A DNA stretch of 64,000 nt from Bacteroides luhongzhouii (GCF_009193295.2 NZ_CP059973.1:4278001-4342000); one strand, 5' to 3'. Positions 33,606 through 42,526 are shown, counted from the stretch's first letter. The notes: a model not told the origin generated them from the sequence alone. Made by a program: numbers and translations.

Positions 33606-34251
33606 GATCCGTAGTTTCCTTTTTATCTTTATCCAGCGAATGATAAGACTCATTCAAATATTTACTATAAAAGAGTAATAAGGCAATGATACCGCAACTG
33701 ATAGCGGCATCTGCAAAATTAAAGATCGGACTAAAGAATATAAAATGCTCTCCACCCACAAACGGCATCCATGTAGGCCAGTTTGTATCTATAATCGGAA
33801 AGTAAAACATATCCACCACTTTTCCGTAAAACCAGGTAGAATATCCACCACCTTCGGGCATGAAACTGGCAATCTGCGAATGAGTGCTTTCATTGAAAAT
33901 AACTCCATAGAACACGCTATCTATGATATTCCCCAAAGCACCGGTCAGAATAAGAGCCACACAGACGATATAACCTGTTTTAAACCCTTTCTTTATGATT
34001 TTATAGAGATACCACCCTATCAATGCTACCGCAACAATGCGGAATGTTGTCAGGAATAACTTGCCGAAGATTTCCATGCCGAAAGCCATCCCGTTGTTTT
34101 CGGTGAAATAGATATAAAACCAATCTGTCACACGTATGCTTTCATGCCAGTACATGTGAGTTTTAATCCAGACCTTGATGATCTGGTCAATAATCAATAC
34201 GGAAAAGATAACGAGAAGGGCAATTCTCCCCTTCGTGAATAGTTTCTTCAT
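33595..34251 (-). CDS. lspA: Lipoprotein signal peptidase (signal peptidase II)
   Basis: A 218-residue integral membrane aspartic protease, somewhat longer than the E. coli enzyme (about 164) owing to insertions before the second catalytic block. Conserved blocks: IIDQIIKVWIK (about 20-30), ENNGMAFGM, TGALGNIIDSVFYG (first catalytic Asp), and FNFADAAISCG (second catalytic Asp). It cleaves prolipoproteins in the inner membrane, consistent with the many lipoproteins in this window. It is overlapped by the DUF4296 start and lies 97 bp after the DksA-like gene. Confidence 0.94.
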   Translation of the reverse strand: MKKLFTKGRIALLVIFSVLIIDQIIKVWIKTHMYWHESIRVTDWFYIYFTENNGMAFGMEIFGKLFLTTFRIVAVALIGWYLYKIIKKGFKTGYIVCVALILTGALGNIIDSVFYGVIFNESTHSQIASFMPEGGGYSTWFYGKVVDMFYFPIIDTNWPTWMPFVGGEHFIFFSPIFNFADAAISCGIIALLLFYSKYLNESYHSLDKDKKETTDHEK

Positions 34252-34272
34252 GTGTTTATTATAAGTTAAACA

Positions 34273-34326
34273 TAACGAGCTACAAGTGCCGTGCGTAAAC
34301 TTTGCGCAGCTACTTGTAGCTCGTTA
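34273..34326. repeat. 15 bp inverted repeat between DksA-like gene and lspA
   Basis: TAACGAGCTACAAGT (34273-34287) and its exact complement (34312-34326), 24 nt loop, no T-run. It lies within an otherwise codirectional cluster, so it may attenuate or process the transcript. Confidence 0.65.
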
Positions 34327-34348
34327 CCTGTAGCCTACTTGCTATCTG

Positions 34349-34729
34349 TTATTTTTTACCACTGTTCTTTGCTTCAATGCTTAATGTAGCATGAGGAACA
34401 GCACGCAGGCGCTCTGCCGGAATCAACTTTCCGGTTTCACGGCAAATGCCGTACGTTTTATTCTCAATACGTACCAAAGCTGCTTGTAATCCTTGAATAA
34501 ACTTCAGCTGACGTTGTGCCAGTCGGGTTGTCTCTTCCTTGGAGAGCGTATTAGCTCCTTCTTCCAATACTTTATACGTAGGAGATGTATCATCGGTATC
34601 ATTACCGTCCAGTCCCATCAAACTTTTCTTCAACTGTTCATAGTCACGTTGTGCCAATTCCAGTTTCTCCATAATAATGGCACGGAATTCCTCGAGTTCC
34701 GCATCCGAATATCTAGTCTTTTCTGCCAT
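34349..34729 (-). CDS. TraR/DksA-family protein with degenerate zinc finger
   Basis: A 126-residue protein: N-terminal coiled-coil (about 8-70, ELEEFRAIIMEKLELAQRDY), then the DksA C-terminal fold reading YGICRETGKLIPAERLRAVP. Canonical DksA has a C4 zinc site; here only one of the four cysteines is present (CRET, then HATLS). Members bind RNA polymerase through the secondary channel. This cysteine-poor form resembles the non-zinc DksA types known in other bacteria. It lies 34 bp downstream of ileS. Confidence 0.85.
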   Translation of the reverse strand: MAEKTRYSDAELEEFRAIIMEKLELAQRDYEQLKKSLMGLDGNDTDDTSPTYKVLEEGANTLSKEETTRLAQRQLKFIQGLQAALVRIENKTYGICRETGKLIPAERLRAVPHATLSIEAKNSGKK

Positions 34730-34763
34730 AACTTTACAATTTTAAAGGTTAATCAATATAGTA

Positions 34764-37700
34764 TTAGTCTTTTATCACATTCACAAACAATGAGAAGTCG
34801 TCAAACTCCAGCATTGTTCCGTCTTTCACTTCATCTACAAGTTCAAGAGATGTGCCTAAAACCTGGTTACAAATATAAGTATTATATTCATTTACCGCAT
34901 CATCTGTTTGCGTATTTTTCGAGATTGTTATTTTTATTTTGTCTGTAATCTCAAAGCCGCTTGACTTACGTATATTCTGAATACGGTTCACCAATTCACG
35001 GGCAATGCCCTCGCGACGCAATTCTTCGGTAATGGTAACTTCAAGCGCTACTGTCAGTTTGCCTTCATTGGCAACCAACCATCCCGGAATATCTTCACTA
35101 AAGATCTCGACATCTGATACCTCAATAACAGCTTCCGCACCATCCAAGTTTAATGTATACTTTCCGTTTTTCTCCAATTCACCGATAGCTTCCTGTGACA
35201 TTTCCGCAACAGCTGCAGCTACTGCTTTCATTTGCTTGCCAAATTTCGGGCCTAACTTTTTAAAGTCACATTTCACTTTTTTCACCAATACACCGGCTGC
35301 ACCATCAACGAATCTGACTTCTTTTACATTCACTTCATTCATAATCAGGTTCTTCACAGCTTCGATATGAGCTTTCTGCTCTTCATCTACCACCGGAACC
35401 ATGATACACTGCAGCGGTTGGCGTACCTTGATATTCACCTTGCGGCGCAATGCTAACACCATAGATGTAACATCCTGTGCCATTTGCATGCGGGCTTCCA
35501 ATTCCTTGTCTATCATTTCTTCCTGATATTTCGGGAATTCGGCAAGATGGACAGAAACTACATTGTCACGTCCTGTTGCTGTAATCAAGTCTGTATACAA
35601 CCGGTCTGCATAGAACGGAGATATAGGAGCCATCAGTTTGGCCACTGTTTCGAGACAAGTGTACAATGTCTGATAAGCAGACAATTTATCCTGTGTAAAT
35701 TCACCACCCCAGAAACGTTTACGATTCAGGCGAACATACCAGTTGGACAAATTATCATTCACAAAATCAGAGATCAAACGTCCTGCCTTTGTCGGTTCAT
35801 ATTCATTATAGCATGTATCTACCTCCTTTATTAATGTATTCAATACAGACAAGATCCAACGGTCGATCTCCGGACGTTCTGCCATCGGTACATCGGCTTC
35901 TTTATATTCAAATCCGTCTACATTCGCATAAAGCGCAAAGAATGAATACGTATTATATAAAGTGCCGAAGAACTTACGACGCACTTCTTCCACTCCCTCA
36001 ACGTCAAATTTCAGGTTATCCCACGGAGAAGAATTGGTAATCATGTACCAACGCAATGGGTCAGAGCCATACTTTTCAATCGTAGTAAACGGATCGACAG
36101 CGTTATTCAAACGCTTAGACATCTTGTTACCGTTCTTATCGAGTACCAAACCGTTAGAAATAACAGCTTTGTAGGACACGCTGTCAAATACCATGGTAGC
36201 GATAGCATGCAAGGTAAAGAACCAGCCACGAGTCTGGTCTACTCCTTCGGCGATAAAGTCAGCCGGATATACCTGACGGTTATCCAACAGTTCTTTATTT
36301 TCGAACGGATAATGGATCTGCGCGTATGGCATAGCACCCGAATCGAACCATACATCAATCAAGTCTGATTCACGCTTCATCGGTTTGCCATCTTTCGATA
36401 CCAATATGACATCGTCTACATAAGGACGGTGAAGATCAATCTTATCATAATTTTCTTCCGAATATTGCCCCGGAACGAAACCTTTATCCTTGTATGGATT
36501 AGATTTCATAAATCCGGCAGCTACCGATTTCTCGATTTCATTATAAAGTTCTTCTACAGATTCGATGCATATCTCATCCGTATTATCTTCTGTACGCCAG
36601 ATAGGTAATGGAGTACCCCAATAACGAGAACGGCTAAGGTTCCAGTCATTCAGATTTTCCAGCCACTTGCCGAAACGGCCGGTTCCGGTAGATTCCGGTT
36701 TCCAGTTGATGGTTTTATTCAATTCCATCATTCGCTCCTTGCAAGCGGTAGAACGGATAAACCAGCTATCCAATGGATAATAAAGCACCGGTTTGTCTGT
36801 ACGCCAACAGTGCGGATAGTTGTGGACATGCTTTTCTATCTTGAAAGCCTGATTATTGGCTTTCATCATCATAGCAAGAGCGATATCCAACGATTCGGCT
36901 GCTTGCGCAGCTTTCTCATCAAACTTACCGTCTACCATAAATTGAGGATCATAGGCGTTTTTCACCCATGCACCCTGATATTCTTTGTATTTATCTACAT
37001 CAACACATTCTTTCACAAAGGTTTCGTCCAGTTCATCCAACAGATAGAATTTACCGGTCAGATCCACCATCGGACGAGTTTCGCCTTTCTTATTAATCAT
37101 GAACAATGCCGGGATTCCTGCAGCACGTGCCACATTCGCATCATCCGCACCAAATGTAGGTGCAATGTGAACGATACCTGTACCGTCTTCTGTCGTTACA
37201 TAATCACCCGGTATTACACGGAAAGCCTTATCACTAGGCTTCCAGTTGCCATTTTCGGATACCTCAACCGGTTTCACCCAAGGAATCAACTGCTCATATT
37301 CCATACCGACAAGATCAGTGCCTTTGTATTCGGCAATCACTTTAAACGGTACAAGTTTATCTCCGGCTTTGTAGTCCTCCAATTTCAAATCAGCAGCTTT
37401 TGCATTGAAGTGTACATTCAATAAAGCTTTTGCCAGAACAACCGTGATAGGTTCTCCGGTATAAGCGTTGTAAGACTGTACAGCCACATAGTCAATTTTG
37501 GGTCCCACACAAAGAGCCGTATTTGAGGGCAATGTCCATGGAGTAGTTGTCCAAGCGATAAAATAAGGAGTTCCCCATTCCGTCATTTCCGGTTTAGGAT
37601 TCTTCATTTTAAATTGGGCAACGGCCGTTGTATCTTTTACATCCCGATAACAGCCCGGTTGATTCAACTCATGTGAGCTCAATCCTGTTCCGGCAGCCGG

Positions 37701-38252
37701 TGAATACGGTTGGATAGTATATCCTTTATACAACAATCCTTTTTTATGCAGTTGTTTCAATAGCCACCATAATGTTTCAATATAGCGATTATCATACGTG
37801 ATATAAGGATGCTTCATATCCACCCAATATCCCATCCGATGAGTCAGGTCTTCCCATTCCTTGGTATATTTCATCACGTCTTTCCGACAAGCCGCATTGT
37901 AGTCGGCAACAGAGATTTTCTTACCAATATCTTCTTTTGTGATACCTAATGCCTTTTCTACACTTAGTTCCACAGGCAGTCCGTGCGTATCCCATCCGGC
38001 TTTACGCTTCACCTGATAACCTTTCATCGTTTTGTAGCGACAGAAAATGTCCTTAATGGTACGAGCCATTACATGGTGAATACCCGGCATACCATTAGCC
38101 GAGGGAGGTCCTTCGAAAAACACGAACGAAGGACAGCCATCACGTTCTGTCATACTCTTGGCGAAAACCTGGTTCTCGTCCCATTTCTTCAGCACATCTT
38201 TGTTCACCTGCGAAAGGTCAAACTGCGAATATTCAGTAAATCTCTTACCCAT
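34764..38252 (-). CDS. ileS: Isoleucine-tRNA ligase, long eukaryote-like type
   Basis: A 1162-residue IleRS. The N-terminal signature is GPPSANGMPGIHH (HIGH-like, about 50-60), the catalytic loop is KMSKR (about 710), and between them lies the large editing domain (TTTPWTLPSNTALCVG and the later GTGIVHIAPTFGADD). The C-terminal part includes a tRNA-binding domain and a long extension without the usual C-terminal zinc cysteines. The length and blocks such as KRKAGWDTHGLPVE match the eukaryote-like (IleRS2) type, commonly less sensitive to mupirocin; that last point is inference. It is followed by the DksA-like gene and lspA. Confidence 0.95.
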   Translation of the reverse strand: MGKRFTEYSQFDLSQVNKDVLKKWDENQVFAKSMTERDGCPSFVFFEGPPSANGMPGIHHVMARTIKDIFCRYKTMKGYQVKRKAGWDTHGLPVELSVEKALGITKEDIGKKISVADYNAACRKDVMKYTKEWEDLTHRMGYWVDMKHPYITYDNRYIETLWWLLKQLHKKGLLYKGYTIQPYSPAAGTGLSSHELNQPGCYRDVKDTTAVAQFKMKNPKPEMTEWGTPYFIAWTTTPWTLPSNTALCVGPKIDYVAVQSYNAYTGEPITVVLAKALLNVHFNAKAADLKLEDYKAGDKLVPFKVIAEYKGTDLVGMEYEQLIPWVKPVEVSENGNWKPSDKAFRVIPGDYVTTEDGTGIVHIAPTFGADDANVARAAGIPALFMINKKGETRPMVDLTGKFYLLDELDETFVKECVDVDKYKEYQGAWVKNAYDPQFMVDGKFDEKAAQAAESLDIALAMMMKANNQAFKIEKHVHNYPHCWRTDKPVLYYPLDSWFIRSTACKERMMELNKTINWKPESTGTGRFGKWLENLNDWNLSRSRYWGTPLPIWRTEDNTDEICIESVEELYNEIEKSVAAGFMKSNPYKDKGFVPGQYSEENYDKIDLHRPYVDDVILVSKDGKPMKRESDLIDVWFDSGAMPYAQIHYPFENKELLDNRQVYPADFIAEGVDQTRGWFFTLHAIATMVFDSVSYKAVISNGLVLDKNGNKMSKRLNNAVDPFTTIEKYGSDPLRWYMITNSSPWDNLKFDVEGVEEVRRKFFGTLYNTYSFFALYANVDGFEYKEADVPMAERPEIDRWILSVLNTLIKEVDTCYNEYEPTKAGRLISDFVNDNLSNWYVRLNRKRFWGGEFTQDKLSAYQTLYTCLETVAKLMAPISPFYADRLYTDLITATGRDNVVSVHLAEFPKYQEEMIDKELEARMQMAQDVTSMVLALRRKVNIKVRQPLQCIMVPVVDEEQKAHIEAVKNLIMNEVNVKEVRFVDGAAGVLVKKVKCDFKKLGPKFGKQMKAVAAAVAEMSQEAIGELEKNGKYTLNLDGAEAVIEVSDVEIFSEDIPGWLVANEGKLTVALEVTITEELRREGIARELVNRIQNIRKSSGFEITDKIKITISKNTQTDDAVNEYNTYICNQVLGTSLELVDEVKDGTMLEFDDFSLFVNVIKD

Positions 38253-38261
38253 AGCTGTCTA

Positions 38262-38288
38262 CGATTTTACTATTTACAATTTACAATT
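38262..38288. repeat. Copy 1 of a dispersed TTTAC(A/G)ATTT repeat
   Basis: CGATTTTACTATTTACAATT followed by TACAATTT in the ileS leader. A near-identical stretch occurs at 47010-47042 upstream of xylB. Confidence 0.5.
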
Positions 38289-38315
38289 TGAGGGGTATCC
38301 CCATTTTTAAGGGTG

Positions 38316-38349
38316 CAAATTTACAAAAACATTTGTTTAGTTGAGCAAA
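38316..38349 (-). promoter_or_regulatory. Probable promoter of ileS
   Basis: Minus strand: TTTG (38349-38346), 22 bp, TAAATTTG (38323-38316). The leader of about 60 nt contains a GGGG-ATA-CCCC mini-hairpin and the dispersed repeat. Confidence 0.5.
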
Positions 38350-38461
38350 AAGCTAAGACTTTTAATCGGATTCGTGTGAAGTTAACGATTATAAACCGCC
38401 TACAGCCTAAACAAAACAGGTATCTCCTTGTTTTAGTGGGAAACCTAAAAGCACTTAACTT

Positions 38462-39511
38462 ATGAATTACGGTATTAGCATTTTATTCAGGGCAATCCCT
38501 TTGGCGATGGCTGTTTTTTGCTTCGGATACGGAGCGTTCATTTATAATTATGGAGATGACGGGAGTCGTGTTGTAGCCGGTCCTGTTGTGTTTTCACTTG
38601 GTATGATATGCATTGCGCTGTTTTGTACGGCTGCCACTATCATCCGGCAAATCATACATACTTATAATAAATCGGCCAAATACGTTTTGCCGGTTATAGG
38701 CTATTTGGCAGCCATCATTACAATCATTGGAGGTATCTGCATTTTCAGTAATGCCACTTCTACCTCTGCATTTGTTGCTGGACACGTTATCACCGGCGTT
38801 GGATTTATAACCACTTGTGTAGCTACCGCCGCCACCTCTTCTACCCGATTCTCTTTAATTCCGGGAAATTCAAAAGCGACAAGTAATGAGGTTCCAGAAG
38901 GAGCTTTTTCCCTTAATCAGAGACGGGCATTGGTCATTGTTGCCATCACCGTTTCTCTCATCGCATGGATATGGGCATTTGTATTATTAGGGAACAGTCA
39001 TTCTCATCCGGCTTATTTTGTCGCGGGGCACGTAATGGTCGGTCTGGCATGTATTTGTACCAGTTTGATTGCGTTGGTAGCTACCATAGCACGTCAGATA
39101 CGTAATGATTATTCAGAAAAAGAACGGGATAAATGGCCAAAACTAGTTTTATTAATGGGATCTATCTCTTTTGTATGGGGATTATTCGTGATTTTGGCAG
39201 ATTCCGGAAGCGCAAACGGTACCACCGGATATATTATGCTCGGGTTGGGGCTGGTATGTTACAGCATTTCCAGCAAAGTAATCTTGCTGGCCAAAATATG
39301 GAGACAAGAATTCAAATTAGCCAACCGTATTCCTATGATTCCGGTATTAACGGCATTGGCTTGTCTGTTCCTGGCGGCTTTTGTATTCGAGATTGCTACT
39401 ATACATGCTGATTATTTCATTCCGGCACGTGTTTTGGTAGGTCTAGGAGCTATTTGCTTTACGCTGTTTTCTATCGTTAGTATATTGGAGAGTGGCACGT
39501 CTTCCAAATAA
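38462..39511 (+). CDS. DUF2776-type membrane protein
   Basis: A 349-residue integral membrane protein with about ten helices in three similar blocks, each ending in a GHVxxGxxxIxT motif (GHVITGVGFITTCV, GHVMVGLACICTSL, ARVLVGLGAICFTL). This looks like an internally repeated fold. The N-terminus NYGISILFRAIPLAMAVFCF matches my memory of DUF2776. No transport signature is recognised. It stands alone, convergent with the GNAT/nitrilase gene. Confidence 0.75.
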   Translation: MNYGISILFRAIPLAMAVFCFGYGAFIYNYGDDGSRVVAGPVVFSLGMICIALFCTAATIIRQIIHTYNKSAKYVLPVIGYLAAIITIIGGICIFSNATSTSAFVAGHVITGVGFITTCVATAATSSTRFSLIPGNSKATSNEVPEGAFSLNQRRALVIVAITVSLIAWIWAFVLLGNSHSHPAYFVAGHVMVGLACICTSLIALVATIARQIRNDYSEKERDKWPKLVLLMGSISFVWGLFVILADSGSANGTTGYIMLGLGLVCYSISSKVILLAKIWRQEFKLANRIPMIPVLTALACLFLAAFVFEIATIHADYFIPARVLVGLGAICFTLFSIVSILESGTSSK

Positions 39512-39531
39512 AAAAGTATTCTATAAAAAGG

Positions 39532-39605
39532 GCGTCACTATATGCCCCGGATAGTGACGCTATCCAAGGCATATAGTGACGCTATCCGGACAGCATAGCG
39601 TCACT
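39532..39605. terminator. Overlapping, mutually exclusive hairpins between convergent genes
   Basis: Stem A: GCGTCACTATATGCC (39532-39546) with 39568-39582, enclosing a small hairpin GGATAG/CTATCC (39549-39565). Stem B: AGTGACGCTA (39575-39584) with TAGCGTCACT (39596-39605), followed by a T-rich stretch. Stems A and B share bases 39575-39582, so they cannot form together. Confidence 0.7.
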
Positions 39606-39608
39606 CTT

Positions 39609-41147
39609 TTATTTCTTGTATCTCACCTCATACAGGTCATTCCTGCGGTCTTTCAGGTTGCGTACACTACCATAAGTATGCAGCTCGTTCAGCAAATCCA
39701 GGTCAACATCCGATACCAAAATCATTTCGGTGTTAGGAGTTGCCTCTGCCCTCTTTCCGTCCGTTGGAAAAGCAAAGTCGCATGGGGTAAACACACCCGA
39801 TTGAGCATATTGAATATCCATATTGTGCACACGGGGAAGATTTCCGACACTTCCGGCAATGACTACAAAACATTCATTCTCGATAGCACGTGCCTGCGCA
39901 CAGACACGAACACGAGAGTAGGCATTCTGTGTATCTGTCAGGAAAGGAACAAATAATATCTGCATTCCCTGATCTGCCATCAGGCGGGAAAGTTCGGGGA
40001 ACTCGACATCATAGCAGATCAAAACTCCAATCTTTGCACAATCCGTATCAAAAGTGTTCAGAAGTTTGCCACCATTAAGTCCCCAGCTTTTTATTTCATC
40101 GGGGGTAACGTGCAATTTCTCGTACATTTCATAGGTTCCATCCCGTCGACAAAGGAAACCTACATTATAAAGCAATCCGTCCTCTTTTACGTATGGCATA
40201 CTTCCGGTTATAATGTTGATATTATAGCTAATAGCCAGATTCATAAACCGTTCCCGAATTTCATCCGTATACTTTGCCAATCCGCGAATAGCTTGTGATT
40301 CTCCTTTATCATTATACTTCGACATCAAAGGAGCATTGAAATATTCCGGGAAAAGAACAAAATCACTTTTATAATCGGATACTGCGTCCACAAAGAATTC
40401 TACTTGTTCGAACAGGTCATCCAATGTTTTATAACTACGCATCTGCCATTGCACTAGTCCTACACGAACCGTAGTTTTGGGACTGATATATTCCTGTGTA
40501 GGTGGCTGGTAATAGATATTATCCCATTGCAGCAAACAGGCATAATGTTTTGATTCCTCATCATTTGGCAGATAATTGGTCATTACCTTACGAACGTGGA
40601 AGTCATTCGACAATTGGAAAGTAAGTACCGGATCGTAAATCTCGCGTTGACGCACCCGTTCGATATATTCTTTCGGACGCATTTTGTCAGCATATTTATG
40701 ATAATTCGGGATACGTCCGCCAAACATGATTGCTTTCAGATTCAATGTTTCGCAAAGCTCCTTACGATATTCATACATACGACGTGCGAGACGCAAACCA
40801 CGATAGCCCGGGTGAATGAATACTTCAATGCCATACAGGATATTTCCTTTGGGATTATGTGTATTGAATGTTTCCTTACCCGTAACCTGTGCATACGTAT
40901 GGTCGTTCTTTACTTTATCATAATCAACAATAATAGAAAGAGCACAACCAACTATTTTATCGTCAACGACTGTGACGATCTGACCTTCCGGAAAGATCTT
41001 AATCAACTTCTGAATCTGCTCACGAGTCCAAAACACATCGCTACCGTCAGAATAAACACGGGTAAACGATTGGGATAACTGTACATAATCTTCTATTTGC
41101 AGATTACGTATCTGCACTTTATTAATTTTTATCGGATGCTGTTCCAT
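39609..41147 (-). CDS. GNAT acetyltransferase fused to carbon-nitrogen hydrolase
   Basis: 512 residues from the ATG at 41147. The start at 41180 is less likely, as the extra residues lack family similarity. N-terminal GNAT domain (about 8-190, with IHPGYRGLRLARRMYEYRK as the acetyl-CoA motif) followed by a nitrilase-superfamily domain (about 215-500). The Glu-Lys-Cys triad is visible in LFPEYFNAP, YEKLHVTPDE and GVLICYDVEFPE. The fusion architecture is known in many bacteria. It probably hydrolyses an amide and acetylates an amine, substrates unknown. Confidence 0.9.
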   Translation of the reverse strand: MEQHPIKINKVQIRNLQIEDYVQLSQSFTRVYSDGSDVFWTREQIQKLIKIFPEGQIVTVVDDKIVGCALSIIVDYDKVKNDHTYAQVTGKETFNTHNPKGNILYGIEVFIHPGYRGLRLARRMYEYRKELCETLNLKAIMFGGRIPNYHKYADKMRPKEYIERVRQREIYDPVLTFQLSNDFHVRKVMTNYLPNDEESKHYACLLQWDNIYYQPPTQEYISPKTTVRVGLVQWQMRSYKTLDDLFEQVEFFVDAVSDYKSDFVLFPEYFNAPLMSKYNDKGESQAIRGLAKYTDEIRERFMNLAISYNINIITGSMPYVKEDGLLYNVGFLCRRDGTYEMYEKLHVTPDEIKSWGLNGGKLLNTFDTDCAKIGVLICYDVEFPELSRLMADQGMQILFVPFLTDTQNAYSRVRVCAQARAIENECFVVIAGSVGNLPRVHNMDIQYAQSGVFTPCDFAFPTDGKRAEATPNTEMILVSDVDLDLLNELHTYGSVRNLKDRRNDLYEVRYKK

Positions 41148-41313
41148 AACAATACGTGTTTTTATATAAAAACTATGCAAAGGTACTGTTTATCTTTATA
41201 CATTATCATTGCAAAATAAAAAATGCATTATACTTAATTTTAATACATGCTTCAGAAATGGCTACAGTGCTTTACCATCACATAATTTTCATACAGACTC
41301 TTGCGCCATTTAA

Positions 41314-41344
41314 TTTGCGACTTCCGAAAATTATCGTACATTTG
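41314..41344 (+). promoter_or_regulatory. Strong promoter of the structured RNA
   Basis: TTTG (41314-41317), 19 bp, TACATTTG (41337-41344): an excellent sigma-ABfr match. Transcription would begin near 41350. Confidence 0.75.
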
Positions 41345-41349
41345 CAGCG

Positions 41350-41492
41350 ACTAACATTTTATACCCACAGAAGCAGTGAACCTGCTTCAACTCCAGTAGC
41401 AGGCATTTTTATGCCTGTTGCTGCCGTAGATACGCGGTTTCGTACCCCCGTGGGGAACGTTAATGCGTCCCCAGCTTCTGTGGAGTGTTAGT
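41350..41492 (+). ncRNA. Structured RNA of about 143 nt, 6S-like in outline
   Basis: The predicted 5' end ACTAACA (41350-41356) pairs with TGTTAGT (41486-41492), and CACAGAAGC (41366-41374) pairs with GCTTCTGTG (41474-41482). They close a rod that holds two further hairpins, 41394-41406 with 41411-41423 and 41452-41472. A local alternative GAAGCAG/CTGCTTC (41370-41376 with 41382-41388) competes with the long-range stem. Own promoter and terminator, no reading frame. Paired ends plus a long rod recall 6S RNA (the Bacteroidales-1 type), but a leader role for the gene at 41549 is also possible. Confidence 0.6.
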
Positions 41493-41493
41493 C

Positions 41494-41519
41494 AACGGGA
41501 AAGGCGGAACCGTTTTTTT
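41494..41519 (+). terminator. Terminator of the structured RNA
   Basis: AACGG (41494-41498) with CCGTT (41510-41514) followed by TTTTT. An overlapping alternative pairs AGGCGG with CCGCCT (41502-41529). Confidence 0.55.
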
Positions 41520-41548
41520 ATTCCCGCCTATCTTAAAACCGTTGTATC

Positions 41549-42025
41549 ATGCATGAAGAACAAAACAATGCACCTGTAAAAACCGTTCGAAGCAATCGGC
41601 AGGAAGCTAATTTTCCTAATCTGGAAGAAAAAGAAAACCTAAAACAGTTTTATTTAACCCAATCACGACGACTATGCCCTACTGTATCAGTCGATCGTTC
41701 GGAATTACAACGTTTGGGAGCGTTACACCACAAAATCAAACATTTTATTAAAGCGTTGACCAACCTCGACCGTTCATGGGAAAATAGGATGCCGGAGATG
41801 CAAAAGGCTTGCCTGCATTTCTTTACTTTACAAAATTCACCTCGGACAGAGTGCCAAAAGATTTTTGAAGAATGGGCACAATGGTCGAACTTCCTGATAT
41901 CAGCCTCTTGCTATCGTGGTTTTGTCAGTCAGATGTTGCAGGATTATCAACGTCAATTACGTGACTTGGAAAAGCTCTTGGGCGGCAAACCTTCCGAAAC
42001 TTTGGAGAATGTATCAGACCGTTAA
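41549..42025 (+). CDS. Hypothetical helical protein downstream of the structured RNA
   Basis: A 158-residue soluble protein rich in Gln, Leu, Lys and Glu, predicted almost all helical (KENLKQFYLTQSRRLCPTVS, HHKIKHFIKALTNLDRSWEN, DYQRQLRDLEKLLGG). No family, signal or catalytic motif recognised. It starts 57 bp after the structured RNA, so it may be read from the same promoter if the terminator leaks. No function is proposed. Confidence 0.6.
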   Translation: MHEEQNNAPVKTVRSNRQEANFPNLEEKENLKQFYLTQSRRLCPTVSVDRSELQRLGALHHKIKHFIKALTNLDRSWENRMPEMQKACLHFFTLQNSPRTECQKIFEEWAQWSNFLISASCYRGFVSQMLQDYQRQLRDLEKLLGGKPSETLENVSDR

Positions 42026-42526
42026 GTCATACAGATAGATATTGCATCGAACTGACGTTAAAAGTAGTTCGTTTTTGCACAGTTTTGAATCCATTACCAC
42101 TAATGATTTCATTCGTTACTTTTAGGTAATTGCTTCCCTATTAATATCTATTTCATAGCCTAATGAATTTTCGTTTGACAGTTGTCGAACGAACGCTTAA
42201 CTTAAGTTGAACTATCGCTTGACAGTTGTCAAACGAAAACTCATTAGGCAATCAAAAAAATAATATAGGCAAGAAGAAAAAATAAAAGTAGCATAGTAGC
42301 GAGATATAATTAATATAGCATAGTTTATTCATTCTCGCACCGTTACGAATCTATTCTTAGGAGATAGAGTCCCCCTAAACCACATCCCCTGAATTTACAA
42401 CTGTTCCCCAAAGCTTCAAATAAAAACAATTATGACACCATACCATTGGTACGATGTCATAATCTTAATAGAACCATGCCAAGAGACCAAAGTCATAATG
42501 ACATGATGAATTTACACTAACCTAAT
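42026..42526. other. Intergenic region with two hairpins
   Basis: 501 bp without a gene. Hairpin 1: 29 nt arms at 42158-42186 and 42221-42249 with 26 of 29 bases paired. Hairpin 2: 42429-42437 with 42455-42463 plus an inner TACCA/TGGTA, about 65 bp beyond the xylE stop and probably its terminator. The remainder is AT-rich with nothing recognisable. Confidence 0.65.
42158..42249. repeat. Long imperfect inverted repeat
   Basis: Arms begin GCCTAATGAATTTTCGTTTG and its near-complement. Each arm contains a smaller dyad TTGACA-GT-TGTC. The 34 nt loop contains the palindrome AACTTAAGTT. No transposase nearby. Confidence 0.7.

Noticed and set aside
36810..37424. 204-codon open frame on the plus strand inside ileS
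   Set aside because: Antisense shadow of a strongly conserved gene; no family resemblance or start context.
42158..42249. Invertible promoter (phase variation) flanked by inverted repeats
   Set aside because: The 34 nt between the arms contains no TAnnTTTG box and no invertase gene is near; the same holds for 44026-44112 and 63538-63597.
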